Source: Rhodospirillales bacterium
GTDB taxonomy: Bacteria; Pseudomonadota; Alphaproteobacteria; Acetobacterales; Acetobacteraceae
Assembly (NCBI GenBank): GCA_903644035.1
Contig: CAHJXG010000185.1
Location: forward strand, 1 to 14,210
DNA length: 14,210 nt
Reading direction: 5' to 3'
Part shown: positions 6,316 to 14,210 of the stretch, in pieces
Numbering within the stretch: the first letter of the stretch is position 1
Layout of the letters: each line of letters opens with the position of its first letter
The notes under the pieces: model-generated
Seen by the model: the letters and a program-made list of their open reading frames with translations, nothing else
The model's database searches: none
What the model was told of the DNA's origin: nothing
Translations under genes and position numbers: made by a program

Positions 6316-7254
6316 TCAGAATACATAGACGACCCGGAGCGTCGTGCCGAACTCCTGCTTGAACCCGCCGACGACGTGGACGTCGTGATTGAGTTCCAGC
6401 ATGGTCTGGAGCCGCGGGGTCAGGAACAGCGCGGCGTTGGCGCGGATGCGCTGGATTTCCGTCTTGCTGCCGGCGAAGAAGCCGTCCACCTGCTGCGAGC
6501 CGCCGAAGAAGCCCTCATAGCCGAGCGAGGTGCTGAAGGCGGGGTTCCAGCGCCAGTTGGCCCAAAGCTGTGCGCGGTAGGTCGGATCCTGGCTGAGCCG
6601 CCGGTTTCCAGGAACGTAGCTGTCGTTGTCGCCGTAGAACTGCACGTCGAACGCCGCATCGAAGGCGAGGTTGTCGGTGAGGCCCTGAGACAGGCCAAGC
6701 TGGAATGTGCCGCGCCAGCGGTTGTCGCCGAGGTTGATGGCGGACTGCTTGTCATAGGTGCCGTCTGGAGGGGCGATAAAGCCGGTCGTGATCACGTTGG
6801 TCTTGGTCGCCGTGTTGACGTAAGGCCAGATGAACGCCGAAAGGACGGTGTTCTGCGCCCCGAAGGCGCTGCCGAGCCTCTGGCCGTCGATATGGGCGCC
6901 TGACAGCGAGCCGAAGGCCTGGATGATCTGGAAGCCGGCTGGATGCCCGGCGATCTCGACATAATGGACGTAGCGGGCGATACCGACATTGATTTCAACG
7001 CCCGAGCCTTTGATCGTCGATCCGCGGGCGACGTTGAAGTCGGTGTTGTGGCCATACGCGTAGTAGCCGATGGCCAGGTTGGTGCCGGCGGGCAACGGCA
7101 CGAAGTCGTAAGGTTCGATCTCCTGCGCCCCTGCCCTCTTCGCAGCCCCCACGGTCAACATCAGGCAGACCAGGCTGCTTATTCCAAGCCGCTGCAACGA
7201 CAGAGCCAAAGCAAAACCTTTATTGCGCACCAATCGTACTCCCCAATCGATCAT
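6316..7254 (-). CDS. SphA/MetA-type (Phenol_MetA_deg) outer-membrane barrel protein
   Basis: Outer-membrane beta-barrel protein (312 aa) of the family annotated as transporter / phenol MetA degradation (SphA-like), often found with genes for aromatic compound use. A signal peptide ends near VGAAKRAGAQ, with maturation before EIEPYDFVPLPAGTN, the usual family beginning. Alternating amphipathic strands rich in Tyr, Phe, Gly and Asn run to the C-terminal VVYVF, whose final Phe is the barrel-assembly signal. The ATG at 7254 has no Shine-Dalgarno. A GTG at 7230 has GGAG eight bases upstream and gives a cleaner signal peptide (MRNKGFALALS...), so the true start may be 7230. The gene heads a unit with the DUF4142 lipoprotein and the WrbA-like reductase. 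What crosses or binds the barrel is unknown. Confidence 0.83.
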   Translation of the reverse strand: MIDWGVRLVRNKGFALALSLQRLGISSLVCLMLTVGAAKRAGAQEIEPYDFVPLPAGTNLAIGYYAYGHNTDFNVARGSTIKGSGVEINVGIARYVHYVEIAGHPAGFQIIQAFGSLSGAHIDGQRLGSAFGAQNTVLSAFIWPYVNTATKTNVITTGFIAPPDGTYDKQSAINLGDNRWRGTFQLGLSQGLTDNLAFDAAFDVQFYGDNDSYVPGNRRLSQDPTYRAQLWANWRWNPAFSTSLGYEGFFGGSQQVDGFFAGSKTEIQRIRANAALFLTPRLQTMLELNHDVHVVGGFKQEFGTTLRVVYVF

Positions 7255-7275
7255 GCTGACTTCGGCTTGGTCTCA

Positions 7276-7289
7276 ATTTCACGAGAAAT
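7276..7289. promoter_or_regulatory. ATTTC-N4-GAAAT inverted repeat in AT-rich leader
   Basis: Perfect 5-bp arms (7276-7280 and 7285-7289) around ACGA, 22 bp upstream of the ATG at 7254. On the plus strand it is followed by a T-run, but no plus-strand gene ends here, so an operator or promoter element for the barrel-protein unit is more likely than a terminator. Low confidence, because such short AT-rich arms arise easily by chance. Confidence 0.25.
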
Positions 7290-7582
7290 CTTTTTATTTT
7301 CGCATTGCTCATGAAATGGCACGAGACGCTGCGAGTCTCCCGGTGATCGTTTTGCAAGGTTTGACCGTAAATACCATCGCGACAAGTCTCATAAGCCGCG
7401 GCGTTGCTTTGTGGCACGGCAGGTGATGCGAGATGGCCACGGCCCCTGGCTGGCCTTCCCGAAAGAGCCTCAGCCCCCTGGCCTGGCGCCACGGCGTTCA
7501 GCCGGGCCTTGCGAACCCATTTGCGGCACCGTCATGAATCCACCGTCCCCTGTGCGTCGGGCATGACGGTCGTAGATCGCAT

Positions 7583-7630
7583 CCCGGCCCTCGGCCGGGC
7601 AGCGCGTCGTCGCAGCGGAACACGACGCGC
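7583..7630 (-). terminator. Tandem hairpins after glpK
   Basis: In transcript direction, a 9-bp perfect stem (7622-7630 with 7602-7610, 11-nt loop) begins seven bases after the glpK stop. A 7-bp perfect stem, CCCGGCC/GGCCGGG with a 3-nt loop (7583-7599), follows. Neither is followed by a T-run, so this may be an atypical terminator or a 3'-end stabiliser. Confidence 0.5.
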
Positions 7631-7636
7631 GTCGCC

Positions 7637-9136
7637 TCAGCCCGGGCGGTGCAGCGCCTGGGCGACCGCGGCCTGCCAGCCGGCGTACTTGCGCGCGCGT
7701 TCGGCCGGGGCCATTCCCGGGGCGAAATGGCGGTCCATGGCCCAAAGCTGCTGGAAACGGTCCGGGGCCGGGTAGAGGCCGGCGTCCAGCCCGGCGAGGT
7801 ACCCGGCGCCGAGCGCCGTCGTCTCCAGGCAGCGCGGCCGTTCGACGCCGACGCCCAGCATGTCCGCCAGGAACTGCATCGTCCAGTCGCTGGCCGTCAT
7901 GCCGCCATCGACGCGCAGCACGACGTCTCCCCCATGCCCGAAATCGCTGAGCATGGCGTCCAGCAGGTCCCGCGTCTGGTAGGCGACGCCCTCCAGCACG
8001 GCGCGCGCCAGTTCCCGGCGGGTGGTGCCGCGGCTGATGCCGCTGAGGCAGGCGCGGGCGTGGCTGTCCCAATGCGGCGCGCCCAGCCCGGTGAAGGCAG
8101 GCACGAGGTAGACGTCCTGCGCCGGGTCCGCCGCCGCCGCGAGGTCGCCGGTCTCCGCCGCCTGCCCCACCAGGCCCAGGCCATCGCGCAGCCACTGCAC
8201 CCCGGTGCCCGCGGAGAAGATCGAGCCTTCCAACGCATACTCGCGCACGCCGCCGCGCTGCCAGGCGATGGTGGCGAGCATACGGTGGCTGGAGCGCACG
8301 GGTTCGCGCCCGACATGCAGCAGGACGAAGGCGCCGGTGCCGTAGGTCGCCTTCACCATGCCGGGCGCCAGGCAGCCCTGGCCGATCAGCGCCGCCTGCT
8401 GATCGCCGGCGATGCCGCGCACCGGGAGCGTGCCGCCGAGCAGCCGGGTCATGCCGAACGCCCCGGCGCTGTCGCGGATCTCCGGCAGCATGGCGCGCGG
8501 GATGCGGAACAGCGCCAGCAGGTCGTCATGCCAGCCGCCCGTCGCGATGTCGCAGAGCAGGGTGCGGGAGGCGTTGGTGGCATCGGTCGCGTGCACCGCG
8601 CCCTCGGTCAGCCGCCAGAGCAGGAAGCTGTCCACCGTTCCGAACGCGAGGTGCCCGGCCTCGGCCCGGGCGCGGGCGCCGGGCACATGGTCCAGGATCC
8701 AGCCGATCTTGGTCGCGGAGAAATACGGGTCGAGCCGCAAGCCCGTCAGCACCGCCACCATCGCGCCGTGCCCGGCGGCCTCCAGCGCGTCGCAGGCGCC
8801 GGCGGTGCGTCGGTCCTGCCAGACGATGGCGTTGTAGATCGGCTGCCCGGTCGCGCGGTCCCAGACCAGCGTGGTCTCCCGCTGGTTCGCGATTCCGAGG
8901 CCCGTGACCTGCGATGCGTCCAGCCCGGCGGCGGCCAGGACCTCCCGTGCGGTGTGCAGCGCAGTGGACCAGATCGCCTCGGGATCATGCTCGACCCAGC
9001 CCGACTGCGGGTAGAGCTGCTCGAACTCGCGCTGCACGGTGGCGACCACCTCCAGCTTCGGCCCGAACACCATGGACCGGGTGGAGGTGGTGCCCTGGTC
9101 GATGACCAGCACATGACCAGCCTTGGGTCCGGTCAC
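7637..9136 (-). CDS. glpK: Glycerol kinase
   Basis: Cytoplasmic FGGY-family kinase (499 aa) that phosphorylates glycerol to sn-glycerol-3-phosphate with ATP, trapping imported glycerol. The landmarks of GlpK are present: IDQGTTSTRSMVF near the N-terminus (12-24), ATNASRTLL, GIAGDQQAALIGQ with the catalytic-region Asp, YGTGAFVL, GLGAPHWDSHAR, and the FGGY signature region LRVDGGMTASDWTMQFLAD. Length equals the family norm. The loop before GIAGDQQ is shortened and lacks the GGKGGTR element that binds fructose-1,6-bisphosphate in the E. coli enzyme, so that control is probably absent. The start is GTG at 9136 with no clear Shine-Dalgarno; it lies just behind an intercistronic hairpin. The gene closes the glycerol uptake operon, 53 bp after glpV. 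Confidence 0.96.
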   Translation of the reverse strand: MTGPKAGHVLVIDQGTTSTRSMVFGPKLEVVATVQREFEQLYPQSGWVEHDPEAIWSTALHTAREVLAAAGLDASQVTGLGIANQRETTLVWDRATGQPIYNAIVWQDRRTAGACDALEAAGHGAMVAVLTGLRLDPYFSATKIGWILDHVPGARARAEAGHLAFGTVDSFLLWRLTEGAVHATDATNASRTLLCDIATGGWHDDLLALFRIPRAMLPEIRDSAGAFGMTRLLGGTLPVRGIAGDQQAALIGQGCLAPGMVKATYGTGAFVLLHVGREPVRSSHRMLATIAWQRGGVREYALEGSIFSAGTGVQWLRDGLGLVGQAAETGDLAAAADPAQDVYLVPAFTGLGAPHWDSHARACLSGISRGTTRRELARAVLEGVAYQTRDLLDAMLSDFGHGGDVVLRVDGGMTASDWTMQFLADMLGVGVERPRCLETTALGAGYLAGLDAGLYPAPDRFQQLWAMDRHFAPGMAPAERARKYAGWQAAVAQALHRPG

Positions 9137-9137
9137 G

Positions 9138-9184
9138 GCAGGACGCCGCCGGGGGAGCGGTCGCCCGCCCCCCTCTCATCCTGC
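9138..9184 (-). promoter_or_regulatory. Intercistronic stem-loop between glpV and glpK
   Basis: The gap between the two genes folds almost completely. The outer arms GCAGGA (9138-9143) and TCCTGC (9179-9184) pair. The inner stem pairs GGGGG (9151-9155) with CCCCC (9169-9173) and CGG (9158-9160) with CCG (9165-9167) around TCGC, with a small bulge. No T-run follows. In the transcript it ends two bases before the glpK GTG and takes up the ribosome-landing region, so it could lower glpK translation or protect the upstream glpV message. Confidence 0.5.
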
Positions 9185-9189
9185 ACCGG

Positions 9190-10953
9190 TCAGGCCCGCT
9201 TGGGCATGGGCGTGGCCGCCCAGGTCTTCAGCAGGGTGTCGTAGTCCACCGTCTCGCCCTGCGGCTTCTCGTTCGCGAGCTTCCGCTGCGGCGCCAGGTT
9301 GCCGTCCTTCTCCGCTTTGGCGAACCAGTACTCGGCGTCCCGCTCCGGGTTCAGCACCGGACCGGCCTTGCCCTGCACGCCAGAGCGCTGCAGCCGGCCC
9401 ATGATGGCGTCCTGGTCGCGCGCCAGCCCGTCCATCGCCTGCTGCGGCGTGACCGCGCCGGAGATGGCGTTGGAGACGTTCTGCCACCAGACCTGCGCCA
9501 TCTTGCCGTAGTCCGGCACGTTCACCCCGGTGGGCGTCCACTGCTTGCGGGCGGGGCTGCGGTAGAACTCCACGAGGCCGCCGACCTTGGGTGCGAGGTC
9601 GGTCATCGCCTGATGCCACACGTCGCTTTCGCGGATCAGGTGCAGGGAGACCAGCGCCTTCTTCAGCGTCACCGTCTTGGACGTGCAGAACTGCGCATAC
9701 AGCCAGCCCGCCTTGTTCCGCTCCAGCGGCGCGTATTTCAGCATGGTCCAGCCGCCGACGTCCTGGTAGCCGAGCTTCATGCCCTCCTTCCAGTAGGGTC
9801 CGTGCGGGCTGGGCGCCATGCGCCACTTGGGCGTGCCGTCCTCGTTCATCACCGGCAGGCCGGGCTTGCTCAGGCTGTCGGTGAAGGCGCTGTACCAGAA
9901 GATCTGCTGCGCGATGCGGCCCTGGCTCGGCACCGGGCCGGATTCCAGGAAGTCCATGCCGGCGGCCTCGGGCGGTGCGTACTTCTTCAGCCACTCGACA
10001 TATTTGGTGAGGGCATAGACCGCGGCCGGGCCGTTGGCGTCGCCGCCGCGGGTGATGGAGGAGCCGCGCGGGATGCTGTCCTCGATGCGGATGCCCCACT
10101 CGTCGACCGGCTTGCCGTTCGGCAGGCCGCGGTCGCCGGCGCCGGCCATCGACAGCCAGGAGTCGGTGAAGCGCCAGCCGAGCGACGGGTCCTTCTTGCC
10201 ATAGTCCATGTGGCCGTAGACGCGCTGCCCGTCGATCTCCTTCACCGTGTTGGTGAAGAACTCGGCGATGTCCTCGTAAGCGGACCAGTTGACGGGCACG
10301 CCCAGCTCGTAGCCGAACTGCTTCTTGAACGCCGCCTTCAGGTCCGGGCGCTGGAACCAGTCGTACCGGAACCAGTAGAGGTTGGCGAATTGCTGGTCGG
10401 GAAGCTGATACAGCTTGCCGTCGGTGAAGGTGCCGAAGGACAGGCCCATGAAGTCCGGCAGGTCGAGCGTCGGGCTGGTGACGTCGCGGCCCTCGTTCGC
10501 CATGAAGTCGGTCAGCGAGCCGCCGACGATGTCGTTGTAGCGGGGATGGGTGCCGATGAAGTCGGAATCGTTGACCCAGAAGTCGTAGATCGGCCGGCCC
10601 GACTGCATCTCCACGCCGATCTTGTCGACCAGCAGCCCCTCGTCCATCAGGTCGTGGTTGACCTTGATGCCGGTGATCTCGGCGAACGCGCGGGTCAGCA
10701 CCTTCGACTCGTAGTCATGCACCTTGAGGATTTCGGAGACGGTGTTGAGCTGCATCCCTGCAAACGGCTTCGACGCCTTGATCAGCCATTCCATCTCCGC
10801 CATCTGCTCGTCCTTGCTGAGCGTGGAGGGCTGGAACTCGTTGTCGATCCACTTCTTGGCGGCGTCCACCTGCTGCGCGTGGCTGACGCCGCTTTTGAGC
10901 AGCACGCCGGCGCCGACCGCTGCACCACCGATGAGAACTTCGCGTCTTTTCAT
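9190..10953 (-). CDS. glpV: Glycerol ABC transporter substrate-binding protein
   Basis: Periplasmic binding protein (587 aa) of the large family-1 type found with glycerol ABC transporters. It should capture glycerol and deliver it to GlpPQ. The N-terminus MKRREVLIGGAAVGAG is a Tat-type signal with the twin Arg at 3-4 and a probable cut after VSHA (residue 26). At about 590 residues it is longer than ordinary sugar-binding proteins, which is normal for GlpV. GGGAGG at 10960-10965 lies six bases before the ATG, the best Shine-Dalgarno in the operon. This fits the need for excess binding protein. glpU ends 37 bp upstream and glpK begins 53 bp downstream, and both junctions contain hairpins. The glycerol assignment rests on conserved operon order (as in Rhizobium leguminosarum glpSTPQUV) and the adjacent glpK. 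Confidence 0.93.
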   Translation of the reverse strand: MKRREVLIGGAAVGAGVLLKSGVSHAQQVDAAKKWIDNEFQPSTLSKDEQMAEMEWLIKASKPFAGMQLNTVSEILKVHDYESKVLTRAFAEITGIKVNHDLMDEGLLVDKIGVEMQSGRPIYDFWVNDSDFIGTHPRYNDIVGGSLTDFMANEGRDVTSPTLDLPDFMGLSFGTFTDGKLYQLPDQQFANLYWFRYDWFQRPDLKAAFKKQFGYELGVPVNWSAYEDIAEFFTNTVKEIDGQRVYGHMDYGKKDPSLGWRFTDSWLSMAGAGDRGLPNGKPVDEWGIRIEDSIPRGSSITRGGDANGPAAVYALTKYVEWLKKYAPPEAAGMDFLESGPVPSQGRIAQQIFWYSAFTDSLSKPGLPVMNEDGTPKWRMAPSPHGPYWKEGMKLGYQDVGGWTMLKYAPLERNKAGWLYAQFCTSKTVTLKKALVSLHLIRESDVWHQAMTDLAPKVGGLVEFYRSPARKQWTPTGVNVPDYGKMAQVWWQNVSNAISGAVTPQQAMDGLARDQDAIMGRLQRSGVQGKAGPVLNPERDAEYWFAKAEKDGNLAPQRKLANEKPQGETVDYDTLLKTWAATPMPKRA

Positions 10954-10971
10954 TCTTGACCTCCCATGATG

Positions 10972-10986
10972 CCGCCTCCGTGGCGG
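10972..10986 (-). promoter_or_regulatory. Small hairpin between glpU and glpV
   Basis: CCGCC (10972-10976) and GGCGG (10982-10986) form a perfect 5-bp GC stem with a 5-nt loop. It lies between the glpU stop and the glpV Shine-Dalgarno, leaving the latter free. It could act as a 5' stabiliser for a processed glpV message. Modest evidence, because GC-rich DNA often gives such stems. Confidence 0.35.
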
Positions 10987-10990
10987 TTCT

Positions 10991-11269
10991 TCAAGCCAGG
11001 CGAAACATCGCGACCGCGAACAGGATGGCGGTCGCGACGGGGTACCAGAGGATTTCGCCCCCGGCGCACATGAAGATGATGAAGATGTAGGCCGTGCCCA
11101 GCAGCGACACGAAGAACCGGTCGCCGCGCGTGGTCGGGAAACCCAGGATGCCGCGCCGCGGCTTCTCCGGCCGGTATGCCGCCAGCAGCGTCAGCGTCAC
11201 CAGCGCCAAGGCGATGGCCGCGAAGAACCCGGCGGTCTCCCACGTCCAGGCCATCCAATCGAGCGGCAT
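10991..11269 (-). CDS. glpU: Small integral membrane protein, DUF2160 (GlpU)
   Basis: A 92-residue membrane protein that matches DUF2160, a family found almost only inside glycerol ABC-transporter operons. It begins PLDWMAWTWETAGFF and carries the conserved RRGILGFPTTRGDRFFVSLLGTA loop (about 38-59). Hydrophobic segments at about 13-33, 52-72 and 75-90 suggest three membrane spans. The molecular role is not known; an accessory subunit or assembly factor of the GlpPQ channel is the natural guess. It starts nine bases after the glpQ stop, with AGGG at the stop codon serving as likely Shine-Dalgarno. A second Met at residue 6 is a possible alternative start. Confidence 0.88.
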   Translation of the reverse strand: MPLDWMAWTWETAGFFAAIALALVTLTLLAAYRPEKPRRGILGFPTTRGDRFFVSLLGTAYIFIIFMCAGGEILWYPVATAILFAVAMFRLA

Positions 11270-11278
11270 CGCGCGGCC

Positions 11279-12073
<795 letters not shown>

Positions 12074-12086
12074 GTGGAGGTCCCGG

Positions 12087-12973
12087 TCATGCGGAGCCCC
12101 GGGCGTCGAGCTGCGTCATCGTGGTGAAGAAGATCCAGCAGAGCGTCAGCGTGATCAGGTTGTAGACCAGCGACAGCGCCGCCGCGTTGCCGAGATCGAC
12201 CTGGCCCAGCGCGATCTTCACGAGGTCGAGCGACAGGAAGCTGGTCGCCTCGCCGGGGCCGCCGCCGGTGACGACCGCCGGCTCGGTGTAGATCATGAAG
12301 CTCTCCATGAACCGCAGCAGCACGGCGATGATCAGCACCCGGCGCAGCTTCGGCAGCTCGATGTTCCGGAACACCGACCAGCGCCCGGCCCCGTCGATCC
12401 GCGCCGCCTGGTAGAACGCATCCGGGATCGCCTTCAGCCCGGCGTAGCACAGCAGCGCCACCATCGAGGTCCAGTGCCAGACATCCATGACCACGATGGT
12501 GGACCAGGCCGACAGCGGGTCCTGCGTGTTGTTGAACGGAATGCCGGCGCCGGTGAGCGCGGCCCCCAGCAGCCCGATGTCGGCGCGGGCGAAGACCTGC
12601 CAGATCGTGCCGACCACGTTCCAGGGAATCAGCATCGGCAGCGTCATGCTGACCAGCACTGCTCCCACCGCCCAGCCGCGCTTCGGGATGCACAGCGCCA
12701 CCAGGATGCCGAGCGGGATTTCGATCAGCAGCACGACGCCGGAGAACACCAGGTTGCGCACCAGCGCGCGGGAGAAGCGCCCACCGATGTCGGTGGTGGG
12801 GTCGAACAGGTGGCGGAACCACTCCGACCCGTTCCAGAAGAAGGAGTTCTGCCCCATGGAGTCCTGCACGGAGTAGTTGACCACCGTCATCATCGGGATG
12901 AGCGAGGAGAACAGCACGAACACCATCACCGGGACGACCAGGAACCAGGCGCGGTTGCTGATGGGCTTGTCGT

Positions 12974-12977
<4 letters not shown>
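12087..12977 (-). CDS. glpP: Glycerol ABC transporter permease GlpP
   Basis: Inner-membrane permease (296 aa), MalF-like half of the glycerol importer. A first span at 10-30 is followed by a periplasmic stretch rich in aromatic residues, then a block of five spans from about 75 to 285. The EAA coupling loop is clear: DAFYQAARIDGAGRWSVF followed by IELPKLRRVL (186-215). The start codon overlaps the glpT stop as ATGA (12974-12977), which implies translational coupling and balanced subunit production. Length and topology match the family. The glycerol assignment follows from operon context. Confidence 0.93.
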
Positions 12978-14049
<1,072 letters not shown>

Positions 14050-14050
<1 letters not shown>

Positions 14051-14210
14051 CAGACCGCCTCCGCCAGCACAGGACGGGAGGCGAGCGCGCCGGCTTTGTC
14101 GAACACGAAGGCCCGGCGCACGTCGATGTGCACCGCCGTCCGCGCCCCTGGCAGCAGGTCGTGCACGCCGGGGATCAGGCAGACCCAGGCGCCGCCGCCC
14201 ACCTCGACAT
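14050..14210 (-). CDS. glpS: Glycerol ABC transporter ATPase GlpS, C-terminal end
   Basis: An open frame enters from the right edge and ends at the stop at 14050-14052, giving 53 residues. They read VEVGGGAWVCLIPGVHDL..TAVHIDVRRAFVFDKAGALA, which fits the last strands of the TOBE domain that closes MalK/UgpC-type ATPases (compare IDVRRAFVFD with typical VDPRxLFVFD ends). The stop and the glpT start share one base (TGATG), as expected for paired ATPase genes. The catalytic domain is outside the window, so the assignment depends on operon order. Confidence 0.8.

Larger units (their letters stand above)
7255..7636. other. Intergenic region: end of glp operon and leader of barrel-protein unit
   Basis: 382 bp with no credible gene. 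The part next to the barrel-protein gene (7261-7320) is about 40% GC, very low for this window, and should hold its promoter. No confident -35/-10 pair was found. The part next to glpK holds two hairpins (7583-7630). An ORF overlapping 7220-7492 on the minus strand shows no family character. Confidence 0.5.

Noticed and set aside
7276..7300. Stem plus T-run resembling a plus-strand terminator
   Set aside because: No plus-strand gene ends near here and the stem is short and AT-rich, so it was kept only as a weak regulatory candidate.
7317..7332. Sigma-54-like TGGCACG...CTGC on the plus strand
   Set aside because: The spacing is one base too long, and it points toward the 3' end of glpK with no plus-strand gene downstream.
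7649..9244. 531-residue plus-strand open frame opposite glpK
   Set aside because: Antisense shadow of an unmistakable glycerol kinase gene, with low-complexity composition and no motif.
9613..10959. 448-residue plus-strand open frame opposite glpV
   Set aside because: Antisense shadow with no recognisable fold; the opposite frame has signal peptide, Shine-Dalgarno and operon position.

Overview
This 14.2-kb window comes from a GC-rich, Gram-negative bacterium. An alphaproteobacterium, perhaps of the Acetobacteraceae/Rhodospirillales type, fits best. The evidence is the glycerol ABC-transporter operon architecture known from rhizobia, Tat-like signals, an outer-membrane barrel and a lipoprotein. 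The taxonomy is inference. Eleven genes appear complete and two run off the edges. I see no tRNA, rRNA, insertion sequence, phage gene or CRISPR array.

Left third (1-5017). A truncated membrane acyltransferase (acyltransferase 3 family, minus strand) sits in lower-GC DNA. Next comes a two-gene minus-strand unit: an apparently exported creatininase-family protein followed by a sterol-desaturase/fatty-acid-hydroxylase membrane enzyme. An SMP-30/gluconolactonase-family protein is divergently transcribed from this unit. A 349-bp gene-free stretch follows, carrying one perfect TTGCA-N4-TGCAA inverted repeat, and then a Crp/Fnr-type regulator. The regulator ends four bases from a convergent gene, and one hairpin overlaps both stop codons.

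Middle (5006-7254, minus strand). Three co-oriented genes encode a SphA/MetA-type outer-membrane barrel protein, a DUF4142 lipoprotein and a WrbA-like flavodoxin-fold quinone reductase. They probably form one transcription unit that starts in an AT-rich leader near 7255-7330. The predicted locations are outer membrane, envelope and cytoplasm.

Right half (7637-14210, minus strand). A tightly packed glycerol uptake operon reads, in transcription order, glpS (3' end only), glpT, glpP, glpQ, glpU, glpV, glpK. Two ATPases, two permeases, a small DUF2160 membrane protein and a large Tat-exported binding protein import glycerol, and glycerol kinase traps it as glycerol-3-phosphate. glpS/glpT and glpT/glpP overlap at start/stop codons. 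The binding-protein gene glpV has hairpins on both sides, and two tandem hairpins follow glpK. glpR and glpD are not in the window and would be expected beyond the right edge.

I found no clearly new multi-gene system. The best leads are the degenerate ABC signature of GlpT, the intercistronic hairpins around glpV, the FNR-like palindrome with altered half-sites, and the exported creatininase-like protein with altered ligand positions beside a membrane hydroxylase.
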